Source: Triticum aestivum (lineage: Eukaryota; Streptophyta; Magnoliopsida; Poales; Poaceae). From it: DNA of 64,000 nt. Location: positions 374,356,839-374,420,838 of the forward strand of contig NC_057798.1 in assembly GCF_018294505.1 (NCBI RefSeq). The letters run 5' to 3'. The position numbers and the translations under genes are program-made. The notes beneath the pieces are model-generated. The model was not told where the DNA came from. It did not search any database and saw nothing but the letters and a program-made list of their open reading frames with translations. Numbering within the stretch: position 1 is the first letter of the stretch; every line of letters begins with the position of its first letter. Below are positions 10,843 to 20,919 of the stretch, piece after piece.

Positions 10843-11097
10843 ATGCCGACGTATGTCGTGTACAAGGGTAAGGTTCCCGGAGTCTACGATGACTGGGAGG
10901 AGTGTCGGAGACAGGTTCACCGATTCAGCGGTAACAGTTACAAAGGGTACACCACTAGGGCCGAGGCCGAATCTAGATACGCCCGCTATCTAGCGGGAGA
11001 GGGGAGGGAGCGTTGGAGGAACCGGATGAAGATGAGTTTCATCGTGATGATGCTCATCGTGATGACTGCAGCTCTCTTCTATGTGATGGTAGTTTAG
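10843..11097 (+). CDS. CACTA third protein: RNase H1/viroplasmin-type hybrid-binding domain plus transmembrane tail
   Basis: An 84-residue protein. Residues 3-50 (TYVVYKGKVPGVYDDW, CRRQVHRFSG, YKGYTTRAEAESRY) match the small domain found at the N-terminus of RNase H1 and in caulimovirus viroplasmin, which binds RNA:DNA hybrids or duplex RNA. A short basic linker (RERWRNRMKM) follows. The last 21 residues (SFIVMMLIVMTAALFYVMVV) form one hydrophobic segment ending at the stop, like a tail anchor. No nuclease domain is present. The start is set by the splice acceptor ten bases upstream and the fit of the domain. The copy at 44155-44409 encodes the identical protein. Function in transposition is unknown. 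Nuclear-envelope or ER-membrane tethering of hybrid-containing nucleic acid is only a hypothesis. Confidence 0.85.
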   Translation: MPTYVVYKGKVPGVYDDWEECRRQVHRFSGNSYKGYTTRAEAESRYARYLAGEGRERWRNRMKMSFIVMMLIVMTAALFYVMVV

Positions 11098-11376
11098 ATG
11101 ATCGATATCGACTTGTAATGTGAAGACAAACTCGCTACTCGCGGTCTCGAGACTTGTAATATAATGTTCTATCTTTGTTCGGTCTTTTCAATTCAGAGAC
11201 TAATATGATGAATTGTATTCGGAGACTAATATGATGAATTGTATTTAAAGACTAATCTTCTATTGTATTCGATGAATCTGTTGTTGATGTGTGCTGTCTA
11301 TATTTTATCAAATTATACATTTTGTAACCTGTGCAAAAAACAAAAAATAAAAAAATAAAAAAAACCTAATATTCAT

Positions 11377-11716
11377 ACTAATGGCGCATCACATGATAGT
11401 GCGCCATTAGTATGACAAAGCATACTAATGGCGCATCACTGGTAAGTGCGCCATTAATATGCCATGGTTACTAATGGCGCATCTAGTGGTGGTGCGCCAT
11501 TAGCATGCCAAAGCACCTGGATATACATGGCCCCTGGGAGGCATACTAATGGCGCACCCTGGCCTATACTAATGGCGCACCCGCGGTGCGCCATTAGTAT
11601 ACCAGATACTAATGGCGCACCAGGTGGTGCGCCATTAGTAAAAATTACTAATGGCGTGCTGTTAATGGCGCACCACAGATGCGCCATTAATAGCCATATT
11701 AGGTGCGCCATTAGTA
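11377..11716. repeat. Right subterminal palindromic repeat array of the CACTA
   Basis: About eight full or partial units with arms actaatggcgca(t/c)c and gtgcgccattagt, separated by short spacers. Frames rich in 'MAH..GAP' across it are repeat artefacts. Confidence 0.9.
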
Positions 11717-11719
11717 GGG

Positions 11720-11734
11720 GTTTTTCTAGTAGTG
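11720..11734 (-). repeat. CACTA terminal inverted repeat, right
   Basis: The reverse complement reads CACTACTAGAAAAAC, matching the left terminus at 356. Confidence 0.92.
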
Positions 11735-11737
11735 TTA
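11735..11737. repeat. Target-site duplication of the CACTA, right copy (TTA)
   Basis: TTA directly after the right terminus, identical to 353-355. Confidence 0.85.
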
Positions 11738-13333
11738 CCTACTCGAGGACGAGTAGGAATTAAGCTTGGGGATGCTTGATACGTCTCCAATGTATCTATA
11801 ATTTTTTATTGTTCCATGCTATTATATTACCTGTTTTGGATGTCTAATGGGCTTTACTATACACTTTTATATTATTTTGGGACTAACCTATTAACCGGAG
11901 GCCCAGCCCAAATTGCTGTTTTTTTGCCTATTTCAGTGTTTTACAGAAAAGGAATATCAAACGGAGTCCAAACGGAATGAAACCTTCGGGAGAGTTATTT
12001 TTGGAACAAACACAATCCACGAGACTTGGAGTGGGCGTCAAGGAACAAACGAGGCGGCCACAAGGTAGGAGGGTGCGCCCAGGGGGGTAGGCGCGCCCCC
12101 CACCCTCGTGGGCCCCTTGTGGCTCCCCTGACCGACTTCCTTCGCCTATATATACTCATATACCCTTAAAACATCCAGGAGCACCACGAAACCCTATTTC
12201 CACCGCCGCAACCTTCTGTACCCGTGACATCCCATATTGGGGCCTTTTCTGACGCTCCGCCGGAGGGGGAATCGATCACGGAGGGCTTCTACATCAACAC
12301 CATAGCCTCTCCGGTGAAGTGTGAGTAGTTTACCACAGACCTTCGGGTCCATAGTTATTAGCTAGATGGCTTCTTCTCTCTCTTTGGATCTCAATACAAA
12401 GTTCTCCTCGATCTTCTTGGAGATCTATCCGATGTAATTCTTTTTGTGGTGTGTTTGTCGAGATCTGATGAATTGTGGGTTTATGATCAAGATTATCTAT
12501 GAACAATATTTGAATCTCCTCTGAATTCTTTTATGTATGATTTGTTATCTTTACAAGTCTCTTCGAATTATCAGTTTGGTTTGGCCTACTAGATTGATCT
12601 TTCTTGCAATGGGAGAAGTGCTTAGCTTTGGGTTTAATCTTGCGGTGTCCTTTCCCAGTGACAGCAGTGGCAGCAAGGAACGTATTGTATTGTTGCCATC
12701 GAAGATAAAAAGATGGGGTTTATATCCTATTGCTTGAGTTTATCCCTCTACATCATGTCATCTTGCCTAATGCGTTACATATGAACTGAATACTCTAGAT
12801 GCATGCTGGATAGCGGTCGATGTGTGGAGTAATGGTAGTAGATGCAGAATTGTTTCGATCTACTTGTCGCGGACATGATGCCTATATACATGATCATGCC
12901 TAGATATTCTCATAACTATGCACTTCTCTATCAATTGCTCGACAGTAATTTGTTCACCCACTGTAATACTTATGCTATCTTGAGAGAAGCCACTAGTGAA
13001 ACCTATGGCCCCGGGATCTATTTTCCATCATATGAGTTTCTGATCTTTTTTATTTTGCAATCTTTACTTTCCAATCTATATCATAAAAATACCAAAAATA
13101 TTTATTATCTCTATAAGATCTCACTTTTGCAAGTGGCCATGAAGGGATTGACAACCCCTTTATCGCGTTGGTTGCAAGGTTCTTATTTGTTTGTGCAGGT
13201 ACGAGGGATTTGCGTGTAGCCTCCTACTGGATTGATACCTTGGTTCTCAAAAACTAAGGGAAATACTTATGCTACTTTGCTGCATCACCCTTTCCTATTC
13301 AAGGAAAAACCAACGCATGCTCAAGAGGTAGCA
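11738..13333 (+). mobile_element. LTR retrotransposon A: 3' internal end and 3' LTR (11777-13333)
   Basis: A polypurine tract (taagcttggggatgc, 11761-11775) precedes an LTR that begins TGATACGTCTCC at 11777 and ends AGGTAGCA at 13333, 1557 bp long. A TATA-like tatatata lies near 12147. The LTR has the TG..CA ends of Triticeae gypsy-class LTRs. Its first 370 bases or so (U3 through the TATA box) are clearly related to the LTR of element F, while the rest is not. The element is inserted in gypsy fragment C, whose opposite-strand gene resumes at 13334. The expected 5-bp duplication partner (cttac) lies left of the window. Confidence 0.82.
11761..11776 (+). other. Polypurine tract of element A
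   Basis: taagcttggggatgct directly before the TG of the 3' LTR; plus-strand DNA synthesis of the retroelement would be primed here. Confidence 0.7.
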
Positions 13334-13846
13334 CTTACTGACAACATTTGGAGTTCTCCAGGAGCGTTTGCGGATCTGCCCCAAAGTATTGCAGATGCTA
13401 CAGATTTCTTCCGGGCCGAAGAAGGGAGCTCAACAGAGATGCTGTTCTGGTCGCAGTACCTTGCACTAGAGCATCTTGTGCCCCTCGGTGATCAGCTGAA
13501 ACAACTGACCGAGCTACATAGGGTGGTCGGACTGGACATGAAAGATGTCATAGTCCATCTTTGGCCAGCCGAACCCATACCTAGTAGCTACTTTAGGCTT
13601 GTGAAGCGGTTGGTCGATGCCTGCCCACGACTTGATGTCATAAAGTGGTCGGTCTGTACCGAAGGTGCCCGAATGGCCTTCGTCCGTGTCAAGGTGCAGT
13701 GGGCGAAGATGAATGCCACCAGTCTTGCAACCGAGGGACCACCCGCGGGGAAGGAGCGTCGTGTGCCGGAGCGATATTTCAACAACGTCCTTGAAGGATC
13801 CCGCATTATAGAGGGCCTGTGTTCGAAGGACATCATTTTTGAGTGA
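13334..13846 (+). pseudogene. C-terminal part of the opposite-strand gene of gypsy C
   Basis: Open frame coming out of the LTR of element A, with the real homology starting at 13334 (LTDNIWSSPGAF) and ending at a TGA at 13844-13846. It shows the conserved tail of the 'putative gypsy-type transposon' ORF common in grass genomes: ARMAFVRVKVQWAKMN, RYFNNVLEGSRIIEG and CSKDIIFE at the C-terminus. The N-terminal part was cut off by the insertion of A. In this copy a TAG at 13217-13219 separates it from the LTR frame. In the duplicate that codon is TGG, producing a longer chimeric frame. Function unknown; the protein is neither gag nor pol. Confidence 0.65.
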
Positions 13847-15335
13847 ATGTATCTGTGCTGCCCAAACTTTGTATAATGAGAACAAGGCGTTTATATAATT
13901 TTAGTCTTGTTTCATCTGAGAGTTGGCCCTCCGTTGCGGCCGTTTATTGAATCTGAGAGTTGGTCGGTCGTCGGCTTCAGCCCCTCACGTAGACACTACG
14001 GGGGTGTTCGGAACAGCACAGAAACACACTTAACCCAACGATATGGTCCTTGAAGGAGGTGCTGGTGCGGTGAACCAGGCAATTAGACTATGCGGCTTTA
14101 TCACTCTCACTTAGCCATAGGAGTTTGACCATAAGATTTTAGGCGCAGCCCCTGGTATTGTTCGGTGATCCAAACTTAGGTGTTGGAGGCACCTGACTAG
14201 ATAAAAACCAGTCCTTCGTGTGACACAGAGAAAATTGCAAGAGATTTATGCTGAGCCACCGAATAGCTGACCAGCTCTCGCTGCATCATGACAGTCAGTT
14301 TTCGGCTTTCTCTAATGAGGTGTTTATCCGGCTAACCAGAAACACAATCGCAATAGTTCTCCCTTTACTTCCTTAGCCGAAAAATCAGAATGTAAGGTAG
14401 TAACTAGGAGCCGGGCAACCCAACTATTGACCCAAGACATGATTCGGAGCCGATCCATATAATGCTAGATTCGGGACGCCGAATTGTACTGTAAAAGTGT
14501 TCGGACTTATGGTATATTTAAGAAATGTACGCGGCTGAATGGAGCCCTGGCGGTTTAAGTCGTGTCGAGGTGTACATGGCATTCAGACGAAAGAGAACAA
14601 GGAATATAGATTAGTAAATAAGCCAGTACCGCATAGTTTGGGCGAAAAACTGTTTCCATTATAGTCTGATTGATACGTCAAAACATATTTGTACAGATAA
14701 TGCTATAAGCATCAAGTCTATTTTACATGCCGAGAGAAAGGGAAAGCAGTGTGCAGGTACTAAAAAGAGGAAGGGTGATCTTGAAAGATCCTTTAGGTAC
14801 TCCGTTGTACATATGCGCTTCTTTTCGCTTTGATTTGTGATCCTTTAAGAGGATTAGTGAATGGGTTTTGATAAGGGGCCGGCAAAAGGGCCCTTGACAC
14901 CATAAAAAGGTGATGTGGGTTGTAAAGAACCTAAAAAGAAAAAATGAAGTTAAGAAAAAGATAGATGGGGGTCCAGGTATGGTTGAGCCGTATTGTGGAC
15001 TTTATCCTTGATATGCCTCCATGTTTGCCCATGGTATTTTTAGTGCGTAGTTATGTGCATGCGGTACATATGCCGAATTGCTAATCGAGCTCCTGACGAG
15101 TGGGACTATCATTCTGCGGGGTAGTCCGGACTCATTTAATAGGGTCCGGGGGCTTGACTGCCGATGTTGGCTTGATAAGGCCGACCTGCACTTCCTCTAT
15201 GAGGGTTGCGGTGTGTTCCTCGGTATGGAGGGAGCGATCCATGTTTCCATGGACTGTTATAACACCGCATGGTCCTGGCATCTTGAGTTTTAGATAAGCA
15301 TAGTGTCGGACCGCATTAAAGCAGGCAAACGCAGT
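13847..15335. other. Non-coding interior of gypsy fragment C
   Basis: I see no convincing coding region, RNA gene or element boundary. The sequence has the composition of gypsy untranslated interior and ends where gag-protease homology starts on the minus strand. Confidence 0.45.
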
Positions 15336-15880
15336 TCATCCGAGCAGTGCATGATAGCCACTGCGAAAAGGGACGATGTCGAAGGTCAAGTCTTCGCTTC
15401 GGAAGTTGTCCGGCGAACTAAAGACGACTTCCAATGTGATTGAGCCCGTGCAGCGGGCCTCTACACCCGATATTACTCCTTTAAAGGTAGTTTTGGTGGG
15501 TTTGATTCTTGATGAGTTGATACCCATTTTCCGGACTGTGTCCTGATAGAGCAGGTTAAGACTCTCCTAAGGTGGAATCTATCGATAATTGGGTCATGGA
15601 CCAATGCGGCTGAACCTCCATGATGGATACTGGTCGGATGGTCCCTGCGATCAAAAGTGATCGGGCATGCTGATCATGGGTTGAATTTTGGGGTGCTTGG
15701 CTCTATCGCATAGACGTCCCTTAACGTGCGCTTGTGCTCCCTTTTGGGGATGTGAGTAGCGTATATCATGTTCACCGTCTTGACCTCGGGGGGAAATTTC
15801 TTCTGTCCCCCTGTGTTCGGTGGACGAGGTTCCTCGTCGTCATCCTCGTTGGGCGACCCTTTCATCGTGTGCTCAACTTA
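15336..15880 (-). pseudogene. Gag-protease fragment of gypsy C
   Basis: Read on the minus strand. 15865 downward gives MKGSPNEDDDEEPRPPNTGG, FPPEVKTVNMIYATHIPKRE and DVYAIEPSTPKFNP. After a frame break near 15670 the protease-flanking part follows from 15527 (MGINSSRIKPTKTTFKGVI, GSITLEVVFSSPDNFRSEDL, IVPFRSGYHALLG). This series is characteristic of the gag C-terminus and aspartic protease region of grass Tat-lineage gypsy polyproteins. Sequence downstream in pol is absent. In the duplicate (48648-49177) the same region stays open further, but is likewise broken. Confidence 0.7.
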
Positions 15881-15914
15881 CCGGCCTGTTTAAAGACCCA
15901 ACAGCTTCTGTTGG

Positions 15915-16441
15915 TGTCGTGGAATAGTCATGGCAGATGTCCTAGCGTAAGGACTTAGTCGTGGAGCCATCGCAACTTGGTTAGCTTAAAGGGGTTAAAC
16001 GGGACAAAGGGCACAAGATTTTATATTGGTTCGGCCCCTTGCGGTGAAGGTAAAGGCCTAATCCAGTTTGAGGTGGTATTGCTTATGTCTCGATTACCAG
16101 GGAGCGAATACGCTTTACCTAGCTTTCGATATGTTGTCTCTTACCCTGAACCATCGCCTGGTCGTCCCTTTATATACACAGGTTGACGCCCAGCGGCTCA
16201 TGGAGTCCCGACCGGCTCATAGACAATGTGTCCGGCTCGGTGACTAACTATACATGCCTTACAATACAAGTCTTACACATATAGCGGTTTACTCCTACAG
16301 GCCTTGAGTATCCCTTGGGCCTTGGGCCCTTGCCTGTGAACCGCCATCTTCAATATCCTCATGGGCTTCATATTATGAATCGCCATAGGTATAACCCGGC
16401 CCCTCCTGGGCGGGTCATACCTAATAGTTATATCCCCAACA
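15915..16441 (-). mobile_element. 3' LTR of gypsy D (527 bp, minus orientation)
   Basis: On the minus strand the LTR begins TGTTGGGGATATAACTATTA at 16441 and ends CCACGACA at 15915, with TG..CA termini. A TATA-box-like TATATAAAGG lies on the minus strand near 16168-16177. The purine-rich stretch just upstream (CCTGGGGCCTAA on the minus strand, 16442-16453) is a plausible polypurine tract. The matching 5' LTR is not in the window because the D body is interrupted at 35926 by element E. Confidence 0.8.
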
Positions 16442-17427
16442 TTAGGCCCCAGGTTGATTTGAACTGGTTCATGTCAATCTTCAACACTAAGAAAAAAATC
16501 TTCCCTTCTTCATTTGTGAGAGAACTCATAACCCGCCATGACTCATCTCCTGGGCTTGTGGTAACTCGCCATGATGTCACCTGTCATTAATTTACACAGT
16601 GTCCGATATATCTCAACGGATCCTTATCTTTAATAGCCATCCCGAGAATCGAGGCGCCCCAGCAGATGGATAATAACTCTTTTGTCTCCTCATTTTTCGC
16701 GCCCACTTATTAACCTTCTCCCTATAAATAGGGTCGGACCTCCCTTATGTCATTTTCCCTCTTATCCTCCTCGTCTTCCTCCTCTAGCGACTCATCTGCT
16801 ACCTCGAGCTCCACCGCCGCCACGAAGCTCACCGTCCTCCTCGCCCTTGGCCGCTGCATCAACCTGAACGGGACCAGAGAATGCCGGCGCTCCATCGTAG
16901 TTCATCTGCATCTGTAAGCGTTCCCCCTCATGTGCTCCAGATCCGCATTAGGGTTTTTGTAGTTCTTTGAGTTCTTTGTGGTTCTTCGTTGTTCTTCTAG
17001 ACAGCCCTTGTTTTAGATCCGAATATGTCTATTAGGATGCGCGAACCTGTTTCCGTTCCTTTTTTATCTCAAAGCTTGCTTCATAGATGTATAAATCCCG
17101 CCCTGGTACTAGTTCTTCTGCTGCTTCCATGCTTTAGATTTTGATTTATTTCCTTTTTCTGAACTGGTACTGATCCAAAAATATAGTTTCAGTCTACGAA
17201 ACCTGTTTGTCCAGTACTTAGCAAAATTTTCTTCCTGATAGATCAACCTGACCATGGCAGCTTACATCAATCTGGTCATGGCGGTTTACATTACCAGCTG
17301 TAGCTAGTCATATACCATTAGGCCCCTTTTAAGCCGCCATTCTGAATATGTGTTGTAGTGATTTTCCTCCGGCTTAACTTAAACCGACAAAACTTATTCT
17401 TTTTATATTTAGGCTTCTTTCTTCACA
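16442..17427 (+). promoter_or_regulatory. Own promoter and leader of the opposite-strand gene of gypsy D
   Basis: A plus-strand TATA box (ctataaatagg, core 16723-16730) is followed by a pyrimidine-rich leader. A donor (tctgtaagcg, gt at 16914) and an acceptor (tatatttag ending 17412) bound a leader intron just before the start codon at 17428. Transcription from here would run opposite to the retroelement's genomic RNA. Confidence 0.65.
16723..16730 (+). promoter_or_regulatory. TATA box of the opposite-strand gene
   Basis: TATAAATA in context ccctataaataggg, upstream of the spliced leader of the gene starting at 17428. Confidence 0.7.
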
Positions 17428-19202
17428 ATGGCCCCGAAGACAACCACTTCCTGTAATTGGGTTCCTTCCATTGTCACTGAGAACACGCTTCAGGACTTTG
17501 TGAAAACCGACTGTTTACCAGAGAAGACTGTCATGCATTATCGCGCCCCTAATCTGGAAGAAGAAAAACCTCAGCGAAAAGATGATGAAGTTATTGTCTT
17601 TACTGACCACATGAACCAGGGCTTCTCACCGCCTGGCTCTAAATTCTTTCGGGACGTTCCGCACTTTTTTGATCTTCATCCTCAAGACATCGGACCCAAT
17701 TCCGTGTCAAACATATGCAATTTCCAAGTTTTCTGTGAGGTGTACCTTCAAGAGGAGCCTAGTGTGGAACTGTTTAGAGAATACTTTTATTTGAACCGCC
17801 AAAATGAGTATTCAAATGGTCCCAGCTTGGAACTTGGCGGGATCTCAAATCAGCGAAGAAGAGATGCTATCTTTCCCTATGCTCGCATGTCGAGTCATCC
17901 CAAAGATTGGAACCAGACATGGTTCTATTGCAAGGATACCTCTCCGGCTGACGAGAACCGACTGCCCGGCTTCCGCGCCCTGCGTCTTGACTCAAAACAT
18001 CCTCTCCCTGACAAGTTGACAGCTGTTGAACGCAAAAAAACTCGCCCCCACCATTGCCAAGGTCAAGGCTCTGCTGGAAAACGGCTTAACCGGCATTGAC
18101 TTGGTTCGATGTTGGGTTGCATGGCGGATCATTCCCTTGATTCGATGCACCGGTTTAATGTGTACTTACACGGGCAGTAAAAAAAGATCCACTACGCCAC
18201 AGCACCGTGTGTTTAACTGACGATGGTATAAATGAAATGACGAAGTCCCTTCTGAATGAAAACCCGGCAGATAGCAGCAAAGTGGGCCTAAGCCCTTTCT
18301 GCACATCTGACCCGGCACCAAAGTGAGTCTTTTAAATTACTTACTTCTGCCTTCATCCTTAAATACTCCGTTTAACTCAACTTTGATGACTTTCACAGGT
18401 TGATGATGACTTTTGGAAGAAGAAGTATGATCATGAAGCTGCCAAAAGGGCCAGCAAAGCCAAGAGAGCCGCCAAGAGAGCCGCCAAGAGGACCGCCAGG
18501 AAGAAGGGAAAGAAAACTAGTACTTCCGAGCTGCTTGAACTGGACGACAGCTTTGAGTCGGAGGTAGCCCTTGATTCCCTTAGCTCCTTTTTAAACCATC
18601 TTATTGATATTGATTATCATCAGGATTACACGGGGACCAGTCAAGCAATCGAGGAAGAGGTAACTATCATTTCCTCCGACTCCGAGCCCTTGCCAAGACA
18701 GAAAATTCAAAGAGTAACCCGAAAAGTAAGCTTTTCACACCCCTTAGCTCATCTAGATCCTCACTTTCTTTTGAAGCAACAGCAGCACGAGAGCCGGCGA
18801 CAGACTCGGACTAGCATAGGCGAAGAATTATCTTCCAGCTTGCTGAACACTCCAAGGAAGAGTCAAAACGAGGTCACCCCCGATTTAAACTCTTTTTATC
18901 CTCTGGCGGGTCTCATCCGCCAACCACTTAATTCTTCCAACTCAAATTATCAGGAGACGTCTCGTTCCTCTTCCGGTGATTCATCTCAGTCTCATCTGCC
19001 GGGTAATAACAATTACTTATTATTTGCTCATTATGATCCTTTATACTTATACCGACCTCTCATGACTCATGCAGTGGAAAAGCCAAGCCTAGCAAAAAGG
19101 CAAAGGTGACTACGCCGGCCGAAGACCCAAAAATCAGTGAGCCGGAGCAACAAATCCTAGCGCGTAAGACCTCCGCTCCTCAACCGTCAGAGCCGGTTAT
19201 TG

Positions 19203-19207
19203 ATGTT
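19203..19207. repeat. Target-site duplication of element F, left (ATGTT)
   Basis: ATGTT before the left LTR equals ATGTT at 27475-27479. The split codon series of the host gene (...GAGCCGGTTATTGATGTT / CCACCAGTGACT...) rejoins when F and one ATGTT are removed. Confidence 0.9.
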
Positions 19208-20903
19208 TGATGTCTACTACACAACCTTCTTCTTGTAGATGTTGTTGGGCCTGCAAGTGCACAGGTTTGTAGGACAGTAGCAAATTTCCCTCAAGTGGAT
19301 GACCTAAGGTTTATCAATCCGTGGGAGGTGTAGGATGAAGATCGTCTCTCTCAAACAACCCTGCAACCAAATAACAAAGAGTCTCTTGTGTCCCCAACAC
19401 ACCCAATACAATGGTAAATTGTATAGGTGCACTAGTTCGGCGAAGAGATGGTGATACAAGTGCAATATGGATGGTAGATATAGGTTTTTGTAATATGAAA
19501 ATATAAAAACAGCAAGGTAACTAATGATAAAAGTGAGCGTAAATGGTATTGCAATGGTAGGAAACAAGGCATGGGGTTCATACTTTCACTAGTGCAAGTT
19601 CTCTCAACAATAATAACATAGATAGATCATATAACAATCCCTCAACATGCAACAAAGAGTCACTCCAAAGCCACTAATAGCGGAGAACAAACGAAGAGAT
19701 TATGGTAAGGTACGAAACCACCTCAAAGCTATCCTTTCTGTTCTATCTATTCAAGAGTTCGTAGTAAAATAACATGAAGCTATTCTTTCCGCTCAATCTA
19801 TCATAGAGTTTATACTAGAATAACACCTTAAGACACAAATCAATCAAAACCCTAATGTCACCTAGATACTCCATTGCCACCTCAAGTATCCGTGGGCATG
19901 ATTATACGATAAGCATCACACAATCTTAGATTCATCTATTCAACCAACACGAAGTACTTCAAAGAGTGCCCCAAAGTTTGTACCGGAGAGTCAAGACGAA
20001 AACGTGTGCTAACCCCTATGCATAGGTTCATGGGCGGAACCCGCAAGTTGGTCACCAAAACATACATCAAGTGGCACATGATATCCCATTGTCACCACAG
20101 ATAAGCATGGCAAGACATACATCAAGTGTTCTCAAATCATTAAAGACTCAATCCGATAAGATAACTTCAAAGGGAAAACTCAATCCATTACAAGAGAGTA
20201 GAGGGGGAGAAACATCATAAGATCCAACTATAATAGCAAAGCTTGCGATACATCAAGATCGTGCCATAGAGGGAACACAAGAGAGAACACAAGAGAGAGA
20301 GAGATCAAACACATAGCTGCTGGTACATACCCTCAGCCCCGAGGGTGAACTACTCCCTCCTCGTCATGGATAGCGTCGGGATGATGAAGATGGCCACCGG
20401 TGATGGGTTCCCCCCTCCAGCAGGGTGCTGGAACGGGCACCTGAGAGGTTTTTGGTGGCTACAAAGGCTTGCGGCGACGGAACTCCCGATCTATCTTCTC
20501 CATGGATGTTTTTAGGGTACATGGGACTATATAGGCGAAAGAAGTCGGTCGGGAGGTGCTCGAGGGGCCCACGAGACAGGGGGCGTGCCTAGGAGGGGTG
20601 GGCGCGCCCTCCTATCTCCTGGCCTCCTTGAGGATCTTCTGACGTGAACTCCAAGTCTCCAGGATCATATTCTTCCAAAAAATCACGCTGCCGAAGGTTT
20701 CATTCCGTTTGGACTCCGTTTGATATTCCTTTTCTTCGAAATACTGAAACAAGCAATAAAACAACAATATGGGTTGGGCCTCCGGTTAATAGGTTAGTCC
20801 CAAAAGTAATATAGAAGTGTATAATAAAGCCTGTACTAATTCAAAATAGGTAATAAAATAGCATGAATGCTTCATAAATTATAGATACGTTGGAGACGTA
20901 TCA
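19208..20903 (-). repeat. 3' LTR of element F
   Basis: Plus-strand reading TGATGTCTACTACAC...GAGACGTATCA, followed by gcatccccaagctta, the complement of the polypurine tract. Confidence 0.9.
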
Positions 20904-20919
20904 GCATCCCCAAGCTTAA
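20904..20919 (-). other. Polypurine tract of element F
   Basis: On the minus strand TTAAGCTTGGGGATGC directly precedes the TGATACG start of the 3' LTR. Six similar motifs occur elsewhere inside the element. Confidence 0.75.

Larger units (their letters stand above)
356..11734 (+). mobile_element. CACTA (En/Spm-type) DNA transposon, 11.4 kb
   Basis: The element starts CACTACTAGGAAAAGG and ends with the inverted form, CTAGTAGTG. It is flanked by TTA on both sides. Both subterminal regions carry many palindromic units of the type actaatggcgcac/gtgcgccattagt. It encodes a TNP2-type transposase, a TNPA-like second protein and a small hybrid-binding/transmembrane protein, all on the plus strand. 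The transposase lacks its usual C-terminal continuation, and an extra pair of subterminal palindromes lies in the middle (3875-3953), so the element is probably rearranged and possibly composite. The TNPA-like frame has two stop codons, so it is unlikely to be autonomous now. A 5'-truncated second copy of its right end lies at 44062-45046 as part of a tandem duplication. Confidence 0.95.
13334..15914 (-). mobile_element. Gypsy fragment C (Tat-type), internally deleted
   Basis: The fragment lies between the end of element A's LTR and the LTR of element D. On the minus strand its right part encodes gag-protease sequence. On the plus strand its left part encodes the tail of an opposite-strand gene. 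The reverse transcriptase, RNase H and integrase that should lie between them are missing, so C is an internally deleted or non-autonomous derivative. Confidence 0.7.

Noticed and set aside
12842..13219. 125-residue frame in the LTR of element A
   Set aside because: Pure LTR sequence; open by chance.
16299..16300. LTR boundary of gypsy D at 16299 (TG..CA at tgtaggagtaaacc)
   Set aside because: A better start, TGTTGGGGATATAAC on the minus strand at 16441 next to a purine-rich tract, fits the family form; the LTR was extended to 16441.
19304..19567. 87-residue frame in the F LTRs (also 25905-26120 and 59314-59577)
   Set aside because: Lies in LTR sequence, differs in length between copies and has no family; hydrophobic by AT-rich composition.
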